Below are positions 6,119-12,053 of a DNA stretch of 12,053 bases, piece after piece (within the stretch, counting starts at the first letter, position 1; each line of letters opens with the position of its first letter). The translations under genes were made by a program, and so were the position numbers. The notes below the pieces were generated by a model, which made no database searches, was not told the origin of the DNA, and was given only the letters and a program-made list of their open reading frames with translations. The stretch spans positions 1 through 12,053 of the forward strand of contig CACXHG010000083.1 in assembly GCA_902767355.1 (NCBI GenBank). Reading direction: 5' to 3'. Origin of the DNA: an uncultured Bacteroidia bacterium (lineage in GTDB: Bacteria > Bacteroidota > Bacteroidia > Bacteroidales > UBA932).

Positions 6119-7023
6119 GGCTTAAGTAAATTGGATTCCAAAAGGGTTTTGCAAACAGTAGTGTTGATTCTGTGACCTGTTTTGCTCGCAATAATTGTGC
6201 CCTTCAGGGGCGCTCCCAGCAGCGCGAAGTCGCCGATCATGTCCAGCATCTTGTGGCGCACGATTTCGTCGGGAAAGTGCAGCTGCAGGTTGTTCAGGTA
6301 TCCCTGGCGCACCTCCAGCTCCAGTATGCCGAAAAAGGCCTTGAGCCTCGCTACGGACTCTTCGCTGGCGGGATGCTCCACTATCACTATGGCATTGTCC
6401 ATGTCGCCGCCGCGCACCAGCCCCTTGCCGATCAGATATTCCAGCTCGTGCAGGAAACAGAAGGTGCGGCAGGGCGCGATCTGGCTGGCGTAGTCTATGC
6501 TGCTGTCGTAGGTAAAGCTCTGTACGCCAAGCACTTTCGAGTTAAAATCCACGGTCAGCTTCATGGAGGGCTCCCCGGCCGGCAGAATGTCTATCGTCGC
6601 GCCGCTGTCGGGGTCCTCGTAGTGGAAAGCTTTCTGGAGCGAAAGAACTTTACGCGCAGCGTCCTGCTCCTTCAGGCCGTCGGCGGCTATGGCGCGCACG
6701 TAGGGCAGGGCGCTGCCGTCCAGGATGGGCACCTCTTCTGCGTCGAGTTCCACCAGCATGTTGTCTATGCCGAGGCCGGCCGCCGCGCTCATCAGGTGCT
6801 CTATGGTGCTCACCGAGGCCTCTTTGCATGTCAGGGTTGTGCTGCGGGCGGTAGAGCCCACGTTGGTGGCCAGGGCGGCAATGCGCGCATTGGATGCTAA
6901 GTCGCTGCGGCAGAAAACGATCCCGCTGCCGGCAGGGGCGGGGAGCAGGGTCATGTTCACTGCCCGGCCGCTGTGCAGGCCTTTGCCCGAAAACTTGTAT
7001 GATTGCTTGATAGTGTGCTGCAT
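6115..7023 (-). CDS. lpxC: UDP-3-O-acyl-N-acetylglucosamine deacetylase LpxC, not fused to FabZ
   Basis: LpxC is the zinc-dependent, committed step of lipid A synthesis, removing acetate from UDP-3-O-acyl-GlcNAc. In this 302-residue protein the catalytic residues are readable: Glu75/His76 in STIEHLMSA, His257, Lys258 and Asp261 in RHKMLDMIGD, and His284 in KTGHRIN, matching E. coli Glu78/His79, His238, Lys239, Asp242 and His265. VPILDGSALPYV (98-109) and RTFCFLHE (186-193) are also typical. The larger spacing from His76 to His257 indicates a short insert relative to E. coli. In most Bacteroidales LpxC is the N-terminal half of a roughly 460-residue LpxC-FabZ fusion; here the gene stops just after the deacetylase domain and lpxA starts at once (ATGA overlap). 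The ATG at 7023 was chosen by homology over an upstream start at 7155 that lies in lpxD. Confidence 0.95.
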   Translation of the reverse strand: MQHTIKQSYKFSGKGLHSGRAVNMTLLPAPAGSGIVFCRSDLASNARIAALATNVGSTARSTTLTCKEASVSTIEHLMSAAAGLGIDNMLVELDAEEVPILDGSALPYVRAIAADGLKEQDAARKVLSLQKAFHYEDPDSGATIDILPAGEPSMKLTVDFNSKVLGVQSFTYDSSIDYASQIAPCRTFCFLHELEYLIGKGLVRGGDMDNAIVIVEHPASEESVARLKAFFGILELEVRQGYLNNLQLHFPDEIVRHKMLDMIGDFALLGAPLKGTIIASKTGHRINTTVCKTLLESNLLKP

Positions 7024-7027
7024 CGGT

Positions 7028-8029
7028 CTATTTCTCTCCGTTTTTCTTGAATACGGAATAGGCGCGCATATACTGCATGTAAGGCATTGCCGGATAGCCC
7101 ATAAGGTTCTGCCCGGGAGTCTTCCAGTCCCGCATGAGACCGGTCTTGGCCGCAAGCGTGGTGTTGGGGGCGATGTAGATGTGCCCGCCGATGCCGCACT
7201 GGCCGCCGAAGGTGCAGCCCTCGCCTATGTGCGTGCTGCCCGCCACCCCGCACATGCCGGCCATCACGGTGTTGGCGCCGACCTCCACATTGTGCGCAAT
7301 CATCACCAGGTCGTCCAGCTTGACGCCCTTGTGAATAATGGTAGAGCCCATGGTGGCGCGGTCCACGCAGGTGTTGGCGCCCAGCTCCACGTCGTCTTCG
7401 AGCACCACGTTGCCGGTCTGCTGTATCTTCTTGTAGCTGCCGTCTTCGCGCGGGGCGAAGCCGAAGCCGTCGGCCCCTATCACGCAGCCGGCGTGCAGTA
7501 TGCAATTGTTGCCTATCACGCAGTCGTGGTAAATCTTCACACCCGGATAGATGGTGACATTGTCGCCTATTGTCACATTCTCACCGATATAGACCTGCGG
7601 ATGTATCTGGCAGTCGCGGCCCACGCGGGCGCCTTTTTCCACGACGACGAAATCGGCGACCCAACTGCCGCGGCCTATGCGGCCCTTCAGACGGCGTGTG
7701 AAGGAGAAAAAGCGGCTCAGGGGGTTGCCCTTGTGGCGGGATTTTTTAAGCTGCGAGAAATACTCCAGCAGATCGGCCACGGCCTGATAGGCGTCGTCCA
7801 CCGCAATCATGGTGGCCTTGACGCTCTCCTTCGGGGTGAACGAGCGGTTGACGAGCACAATGCTAGCGCCGGTGCTGTAGAGATATTTTTCGTATTTCGG
7901 ATTGGCAAGAAAACAGATGTTTCCGCTTTTGCCGTATTCTATTCTGGCGGGAGACGATACCAGCACATCGGGGTTTCCGACGATGTCGCCGCCCAGATGT
8001 TCGGCAATCTGTCTTGCGGATAGCTTCAT
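7028..8029 (-). CDS. lpxD: UDP-3-O-(3-hydroxyacyl)glucosamine N-acyltransferase LpxD
   Basis: LpxD adds the second 3-hydroxyacyl chain, to the 2-amino group made by LpxC. The 333 residues comprise an N-terminal uridine-binding domain (about 1-100, with ISSP-like VSSPARIEYG and the CFLANPKYEKYL segment), a hexapeptide-repeat beta-helix (about 115-295) and a short C-terminal helix. VIGADGFGFA (183-192) and AHNVEVGANT (245-254) are LpxD signatures; His246 corresponds to catalytic His239 of E. coli. It is the first gene of the lpx operon, 4 bp ahead of lpxC (gap 7024-7027), and divergent from rimP across 128 bp. Confidence 0.97.
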   Translation of the reverse strand: MKLSARQIAEHLGGDIVGNPDVLVSSPARIEYGKSGNICFLANPKYEKYLYSTGASIVLVNRSFTPKESVKATMIAVDDAYQAVADLLEYFSQLKKSRHKGNPLSRFFSFTRRLKGRIGRGSWVADFVVVEKGARVGRDCQIHPQVYIGENVTIGDNVTIYPGVKIYHDCVIGNNCILHAGCVIGADGFGFAPREDGSYKKIQQTGNVVLEDDVELGANTCVDRATMGSTIIHKGVKLDDLVMIAHNVEVGANTVMAGMCGVAGSTHIGEGCTFGGQCGIGGHIYIAPNTTLAAKTGLMRDWKTPGQNLMGYPAMPYMQYMRAYSVFKKNGEK

Positions 8030-8061
8030 TGTCTTAAAGAAGTGTTGCTTTTGTTATGGGG

Positions 8062-8069
8062 CGAAGGTA
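8062..8069 (-). promoter_or_regulatory. Possible -7 promoter element for the lpxD operon
   Basis: Read on the minus strand the bases are TACCTTCG, one mismatch from TAnnTTTG, and would start transcription near 8056, about 27 bases before the lpxD ATG. A clear -33 box at the expected distance is not seen, so this is a weak call. Confidence 0.4.
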
Positions 8070-8075
8070 ATAAAA

Positions 8076-8107
8076 TTTGCAGAATAAACGTAAGTAAGCT
8101 ATATTTG
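8076..8107 (+). promoter_or_regulatory. Promoter of the rimP-nusA-infB operon
   Basis: A TTTG -33 box (8076-8079) and an exact TATATTTG -7 element (8100-8107) are separated by 20 bp, the standard layout for the Bacteroidota primary sigma factor. The predicted start is near 8112, giving a leader of about 45 bases before the rimP ATG at 8158. Confidence 0.75.
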
Positions 8108-8117
8108 CACGCGATTT

Positions 8118-8148
8118 TGAGGGGCTGGGTAAGTCCCTCATTTTATTT
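8118..8148 (+). promoter_or_regulatory. Terminator-like leader hairpin upstream of rimP
   Basis: TGAGGGGCT (8118-8126) pairs with AGTCCCTCA (8132-8140) through 9 bp including one G-U pair, with loop GGGTA, and is followed by TTTTATTT (8141-8148). It has the form of an intrinsic terminator or attenuator, but sits only about 5 bases from the predicted transcript start and 17 bases before the ATG. A 5' stabilising stem or translational control element is therefore also possible. Confidence 0.6.
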
Positions 8149-8157
8149 ACAGTTAAG

Positions 8158-8619
8158 ATGAAACAGGCAGAGATACTCAAAACTGCGGCCGGCGAATATG
8201 CCGATGCGAACGGCCTCTTTGTGGTTTCGATAGAAATCAGCAGGGACAACGACATAGACATCACCATAGATGCCGACAGCCGCGACATCACCCTGGACGA
8301 CTGCGTGGGCATGACAGACTACATCCAGGAGCGCGTCAGCCGCGACGAAGAGGATTATTCCCTGACGATAGGCTCCGCCGGCCTCACATCGCCGTTCAAG
8401 GTGCTGCGCCAGTGGAAGAAGGCCGTCGGCAGCGAGATCCAGCTTACCCGCGCCACCGGCGAGCGCGTCAAGGCCCTCCTGCTTGATGCAGACGAGAGCG
8501 GGGTGGAAATCTCATACCAGAAAAAGGCCGAAGGCAAGGGCGCCAAGGCAAAGGAGACTGTAACTGAAAAACTTGCATTCACAGATATCAAAACAGCAAA
8601 ACCTATTATAAAATTCTAA
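8158..8619 (+). CDS. rimP: Ribosome maturation factor RimP
   Basis: RimP assists assembly of the 30S subunit. The 153-residue protein has the family's two parts: an N-terminal alpha/beta domain (about 1-80; GLFVVSIEISRDNDIDITIDADSRDITLDDC, in which the V-x-x-D segment before the second helix is typical, then SLTIGSAGLTSPFKVLRQWKKAVG, 79-102) and a C-terminal SH3-like domain (about 103-153; GERVKALLLDADESGVEI). A Lys/Ala/Gly-rich loop (about 122-132) lies within the C-terminal domain. The SAGLTSPFK segment corresponds to the S-x-G-x-x-x-P motif found in RimP proteins. It is the first gene of the rimP-nusA-infB operon, 9 bp ahead of nusA. No Shine-Dalgarno sequence is seen before the ATG. Confidence 0.93.
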   Translation: MKQAEILKTAAGEYADANGLFVVSIEISRDNDIDITIDADSRDITLDDCVGMTDYIQERVSRDEEDYSLTIGSAGLTSPFKVLRQWKKAVGSEIQLTRATGERVKALLLDADESGVEISYQKKAEGKGAKAKETVTEKLAFTDIKTAKPIIKF

Positions 8620-8628
8620 AAACTAACA

Positions 8629-9876
8629 ATGGAAGGGTTAAATCTTGTCAGCACTTTCGCTGAATTTAAAGAGGGTAAGAACATTGACAGGCCCACGATG
8701 ATGAGCGTTCTCGAAGAGGCGTTCCGCGCGCAGCTCGAGAAGATGTACGGCGAAGGCTCCAAATTCGACATCGTCATCAACATAGACAAGGGCGACTTCG
8801 AAATCTGGCGCACCCGCGAGGTCGTGGAGACCGTAGAGGATCCCGCATCCCAGATTTCTCTGGAAGAGGTCCGCAAGATAGATGATTCTTACGACGTGGG
8901 CGAAGATTACACCGAAGAGATCAAGCTGACGCAGTTCGGCCGCCGCGGCATTCTCAACATCCGCCAGAATCTGGCCGGCCGCATCATGGACATCGACAAT
9001 GCCAACCTCTTCAACAAATACAAAGAGCGCATCGGCGAGATTATAGTGGGTCAGGTGCACCAGTCCTGGAAAAAGGAAACCATCATCCACGACGAGGACA
9101 AGAACGAGCTGGTGCTGCCCAAGAGCGAGCAGATCCCTTCCGACTTCTTCCGCAAGGACGATACCGTGAAGGCCATCATCTCCAATGTGGAGATGCGCAA
9201 CTCCAAGCCCGTCATAACCCTCTCCCGTACTTCCAACCTCTTCCTGGAGAAGCTCTTCGAGCAGGAAGTGCCCGAGATTTTCGACGGCCTGATCACCATC
9301 AAGAAGGTGGTGCGCATCCCCGGCGAGCGCGCCAAGGTGGCAGTTGAGTCCTACGACGACCGCATCGACCCCGTGGGTGCCTGCGTCGGTGTCAAGGGCT
9401 CCCGTATCCACGGCATCGTCAAGGAGCTGCACAACGAGAATATTGACGTAATCAACTGGACCAACAATAAGCAGCTTCTCATCCAGAGGGCGCTTTCTCC
9501 CGCCAAGATCTCTTCCATGGAGTTTGACGAGGCCAATAAGACCGTGAACGTATATCTCAAGCCCTCCGAGGTTTCGGTTGCGATAGGCAAGGGCGGCTGC
9601 AACATCAAGCTGGCCGGCATGCTCATCGACTATCAGATAGAGGCTTACCGCGAGGTGGACGAGGCAGAGGCTGCCGCAGAAGAAGAGGACGTATTGCTGG
9701 AGGACTTCAGCGACGAGATCGACACCTGGATCATCGACGCCCTCAAAGCTATAGGCCTGGACACCGCCAAGAGCGTTCTGGCGCTTCCCGTAGAGGAAAT
9801 CAGCCAGAGGGCCGACCTGGAAGACGAGACAGTGGAAGAGGTGCAGAGAATTCTGCGTTCAGAATTTGAAGAATAA
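8629..9876 (+). CDS. nusA: Transcription termination/antitermination protein NusA
   Basis: NusA binds RNA polymerase and nascent RNA and modulates pausing, hairpin-dependent termination and antitermination. The 415 residues show the family order: N-terminal polymerase-binding domain (about 1-130), S1 domain (about 135-200; GQVHQSWKKET, VITLSRTSNLFLEKLF), KH1 (about 225-285; DPVGACVGVKGSRI with GVKG at 254-257) and KH2 (about 300-345; SVAIGKGGCNIKLAG with GKGG at 320-323). An acidic linker (EAEAAAEEEDVLLEDF) then leads to a single helical repeat (about 360-412). E. coli NusA has two such acidic C-terminal repeats and many other bacteria have none, so one repeat is intermediate. It sits between rimP and infB with gaps of 9 and 36 bp. 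Confidence 0.97.
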   Translation: MEGLNLVSTFAEFKEGKNIDRPTMMSVLEEAFRAQLEKMYGEGSKFDIVINIDKGDFEIWRTREVVETVEDPASQISLEEVRKIDDSYDVGEDYTEEIKLTQFGRRGILNIRQNLAGRIMDIDNANLFNKYKERIGEIIVGQVHQSWKKETIIHDEDKNELVLPKSEQIPSDFFRKDDTVKAIISNVEMRNSKPVITLSRTSNLFLEKLFEQEVPEIFDGLITIKKVVRIPGERAKVAVESYDDRIDPVGACVGVKGSRIHGIVKELHNENIDVINWTNNKQLLIQRALSPAKISSMEFDEANKTVNVYLKPSEVSVAIGKGGCNIKLAGMLIDYQIEAYREVDEAEAAAEEEDVLLEDFSDEIDTWIIDALKAIGLDTAKSVLALPVEEISQRADLEDETVEEVQRILRSEFEE

Positions 9877-9912
9877 ACCAAAAACCAAAAAAATACAACA
9901 AGGGGATATAGG

Positions 9913-12053
9913 ATGGCAAAAATAAGAGCAAGCAAGGTAGTCAAAGAATTCAACATCGCGCTTGGCACTCTGGTCGAGTTTCTCAAGAAAAAGGGAATCG
10001 AGATAGATGCCAATCCGGGTGCGGTGCTCTCTGAGGATGCTTATGCTCTGGTCGAAAAAGAATTCGCCAAGGAGCATCTGCTCAAGGAGCAGTCCCGCAA
10101 GGTAGCAATCACCGTCAAGGAAATCACAGAAAGCGAACACGCCAAGGCTCCGGCAGAAGAGCCCGAAGAGGTCATCATCAAGACCAACGTCTTGGATGCC
10201 AAGCCGTTCGTGCCTAAAGCCGAGCCTAAGCCGGAGCCTAAGCCGGAACCCAAACCCGTGGTCTCCGAGCCCGAAGTGAAAGCCGAGCCCGCGCCGGAGC
10301 CCAAGCCGGCGGAGCCTGCGGTTGAGATGCCCTCCATCAAGGTGCTGGACAAGATTGACCTGGATGCTCACAAAAAGCCGGCGAAACCCAAGGCAGAAGC
10401 CAAACCGGAGCCTCGGCCGGCCGAGCCCAAACCCCAGCCCAAGCCGGAGCCGCTCCCTGAAAAACAGGCCGAGAAAGCCGAGGAACCGGCTCCCGCCAAG
10501 CCTGTCATCGAGCATATCGAGACCAAGGTGGAGAAGCTCAAGGGTCCCGAAATCATCGGCAAGATCAACCTGGAGGAGACCCGTCCCGCATCCCGCGACA
10601 AGCGCGACAAAAACAAAAAGCGCGAGCGTATCCACAAGCAGACTGCCAAGGTCGATATCAACCAGAGCAGCAATTATTCGCGCGAAGCCGACCGCAGCCG
10701 CCGCAGCAAGAAAGGCGGCAAGGCCGATGCGGCCAAGTTTGTCCGCCCCGAAGCCGATGCCGATGAGGTACAGCGCCAGATTAAGGAGACTTATGCGCGC
10801 CTGACCGAGAGCCGCGCCAAGACCAAGGGCAGCAAGCACCGCCGCGAAAAGAGGGAAATCTTCGAGCAGCAGCGCCAGGAAGAGATGCAGCAGGAGATGC
10901 TCACCAGCAAGACCCTCAAGGTCACCGAGTTCGTGACCGTGAATGAGCTGGCCATAATGATGAACAACACCCCTGTGACCAAGGTCATAGAGGCCTGCAT
11001 GAACCTGGGCCAGATGGTGTCCATCAACCAGAGGCTGGAGGCCGACGTGCTGACCCTGGTGGCAGAGGAATTCGGCTACAAGATAGAGTTTACCACTGCC
11101 GGCGAGCAGGAAGCCCTGGAGCAGGAAGAGGACCGTCCAGAGGATCTGGTGCCCAGGCCGCCCATCATCACCGTCATGGGTCATGTGGACCACGGTAAGA
11201 CATCCCTGCTGGACTACATCCGCAAGTCCAACGTAATTGCCGGCGAGGCCGGCGGCATCACGCAGCACATCGGCGCCTACAGCGTCAAGCTCGACGACGG
11301 CCGCCGCATCACCTTCCTGGATACCCCCGGCCACGAAGCCTTCACGGCCATGCGTGCCCGCGGTGCCAAGATGACCGACATTGCCATCATCATCATCGCC
11401 GCCGACGACGCCGTGATGCCCCAGACCGTAGAGGCCATCAACCATGCGCAGGCTGCCGGCGTGCCTATGGTGTTTGCAATCAACAAGATAGATAAGCCGG
11501 GAGCAAACGGCGAGAAGATACGCGAGCAGCTGGCCAACATGAATATACTGGTAGAGGACTGGGGCGGCAAATACCAGTGCCAGGAAATCTCTGCCAAGAA
11601 GGGTCTCAATGTGGACAAGCTTCTGGAGAAGGTGCTGCTCGAAGCCGATATGCTCGAGCTCAAGGCCAATCCCAACAAGCGTGCGGTCGGCACCGTGGTG
11701 GAATCCTCGCTGGACAAGGGCCGCGGATATCTGGCCACGGTGCTGGTTCAGGCCGGCACACTCCACGTCGGCGACGTGATGCTCGCGGGCTGCTACACCG
11801 GCCGCGTGAAGGCCATGTTCAACGAGCGTGGACAGAAGATTACCGATGCCGGCCCTTCCACGCCTGTATCAGTGCTGGGTCTCAACGGCGCACCCGCTGC
11901 CGGCGACACCCTCAATGTGCTCGAAGACGAGAAGGAGGCCAAGGAGATCGCCAACAAGCGTGAGCAGTTGCTCCGCATGCAGGGCATACGCGCCCAGCAG
12001 CACGTTACCCTGGAAGAGATCGGCCGCCGTATCGCCATCGGCAACTTCAAGGA
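9913..12053 (+). CDS. infB: Translation initiation factor IF-2 (partial at right edge)
   Basis: IF-2 is the GTPase that brings initiator tRNA to the 30S subunit and promotes subunit joining. The frame runs from ATG 9913 to the window end, giving 713 codons; Bacteroidota IF-2 is usually 900-1000 residues. Seen in order: a small N-terminal helical domain (about 1-55; RASKVVKEFNIALGTLVEFL), a long Pro/Glu/Lys/Ala-rich linker (about 90-200) with three tandem EPKP units at 104-115, a basic stretch, a second IF2_N-type module (about 336-395; VNELAIMMNNTPVTKVIEAC), then the G domain. Its motifs are GHVDHGKTS (423-431), GGITQHIGAY (447-456), DTPGHEAF (470-477), NKID (524-527) and SAKKG (560-564). Domain II begins after this. 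A purine-rich AAGGGG (9900-9905) lies 7 bases before the ATG, resembling a Shine-Dalgarno sequence, which is unusual in this window. Confidence 0.97.
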   Translation, partial: MAKIRASKVVKEFNIALGTLVEFLKKKGIEIDANPGAVLSEDAYALVEKEFAKEHLLKEQSRKVAITVKEITESEHAKAPAEEPEEVIIKTNVLDAKPFVPKAEPKPEPKPEPKPVVSEPEVKAEPAPEPKPAEPAVEMPSIKVLDKIDLDAHKKPAKPKAEAKPEPRPAEPKPQPKPEPLPEKQAEKAEEPAPAKPVIEHIETKVEKLKGPEIIGKINLEETRPASRDKRDKNKKRERIHKQTAKVDINQSSNYSREADRSRRSKKGGKADAAKFVRPEADADEVQRQIKETYARLTESRAKTKGSKHRREKREIFEQQRQEEMQQEMLTSKTLKVTEFVTVNELAIMMNNTPVTKVIEACMNLGQMVSINQRLEADVLTLVAEEFGYKIEFTTAGEQEALEQEEDRPEDLVPRPPIITVMGHVDHGKTSLLDYIRKSNVIAGEAGGITQHIGAYSVKLDDGRRITFLDTPGHEAFTAMRARGAKMTDIAIIIIAADDAVMPQTVEAINHAQAAGVPMVFAINKIDKPGANGEKIREQLANMNILVEDWGGKYQCQEISAKKGLNVDKLLEKVLLEADMLELKANPNKRAVGTVVESSLDKGRGYLATVLVQAGTLHVGDVMLAGCYTGRVKAMFNERGQKITDAGPSTPVSVLGLNGAPAAGDTLNVLEDEKEAKEIANKREQLLRMQGIRAQQHVTLEEIGRRIAIGNFK
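10222..10257 (+). repeat. Tandem EPKP-coding repeats in infB linker
   Basis: Three in-frame 12-bp units, GAG CCT AAG CCG, GAG CCT AAG CCG and GAA CCC AAA CCC, encode EPKPEPKPEPKP. The first two are identical and the third differs only at synonymous third positions, so the peptide is kept while the DNA diverges. Related Pro/Lys/Glu-rich sequence recurs at about 10376-10452. Confidence 0.8.

Noticed and set aside
7024..7155. Longer lpxC start at 7155
   Set aside because: The added 44 residues lie inside lpxD and have no LpxC similarity; the family start MQHTIKQSYKFSGKGLHSG is at 7023.
6725..8023. A 432-codon plus-strand frame opposite lpxD and the lpxC start
   Set aside because: It runs antisense to two proteins with catalytic motifs, and its Ala/Val/His-rich product only mirrors the hexapeptide repeats of LpxD.
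8638..9432. A 264-codon minus-strand frame opposite nusA
   Set aside because: nusA carries S1 and KH domains; the antisense product is a Leu/Val/His-rich shadow.
9859..11766. A 635-codon open frame on the minus strand opposite infB
   Set aside because: It is the antisense shadow of infB, which shows clear IF-2 domains and GTPase motifs. The minus-strand product has low-complexity Leu/Gly/His-rich sequence with no recognisable domain, as expected from the Lys/Glu/Pro codon bias of infB.
1..12053. Search for mobile elements, CRISPR arrays, tRNA genes or a defence locus
   Set aside because: No regularly spaced repeats, transposase motifs, terminal inverted repeats or tRNA-like cloverleafs were seen; every sizeable region is filled by core genes.

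Overview
The window looks like a chromosomal housekeeping segment from a Bacteroidota bacterium, most likely order Bacteroidales with a fairly GC-rich genome. Three things point there. Promoters match the Bacteroides-type -7 element TAnnTTTG (732-739, 4146-4153, 8100-8107, the last with a TTTG -33 box 20 bp upstream). Most genes lack an obvious Shine-Dalgarno sequence. The gene content and protein sequences (LPS genes in the order lpxD-lpxC-lpxA, a WbqC-like protein ending in the typical YQVF/GFxPNLSVIDLLFNEGPEA region, a LysM glucosaminidase beside MltG) fit this phylum. I see no mobile element, CRISPR array, tRNA or rRNA. No stretch longer than 300 bases lacks a gene.

Layout from left to right. 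(1) 2-658 (+): the 3' end of rpsA (ribosomal protein S1), closed by a strong intrinsic terminator at 677-712. (2) 746-1678 (+): ribonuclease Z with a promoter so close to its ATG that the mRNA may be leaderless. (3) 4130 to 1656 (-): a cell-wall operon of a secreted LysM glucosaminidase, the endolytic transglycosylase MltG (joined by an ATGA overlap) and a small unrecognised lipoprotein whose 3' end overlaps the rnz 3' end by 23 bp. (4) 4178-4723 (+): a LemA-family membrane protein, divergent from the cell-wall operon over a 47-bp AT-rich gap that holds a 16-bp palindromic promoter. (5) 8029 to 4720 (-): the lipid A operon lpxD-lpxC-lpxA followed by a wbqC-like gene. All four are packed with 4-14 bp gaps or overlaps, and the last ends in a 4-bp overlap with lemA. 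(6) 8158-12053 (+): the conserved rimP-nusA-infB operon, with infB cut by the window edge. Its short leader contains a terminator-like hairpin.

Together the genes cover translation and transcription (S1, RNase Z, RimP, NusA, IF2), the first acylation and deacetylation steps of lipid A synthesis (LpxA, LpxC, LpxD), and peptidoglycan remodelling (glucosaminidase, MltG). This is core genome and I do not see a new defence or mobile system. The points most worth checking are regulatory or architectural: LpxC lacks the FabZ domain normally fused to it in Bacteroidales, a near-perfect terminator for lemA lies inside the antisense wbqC coding sequence, the rimP operon leader carries a hairpin, and a palindrome serves as a divergent promoter.
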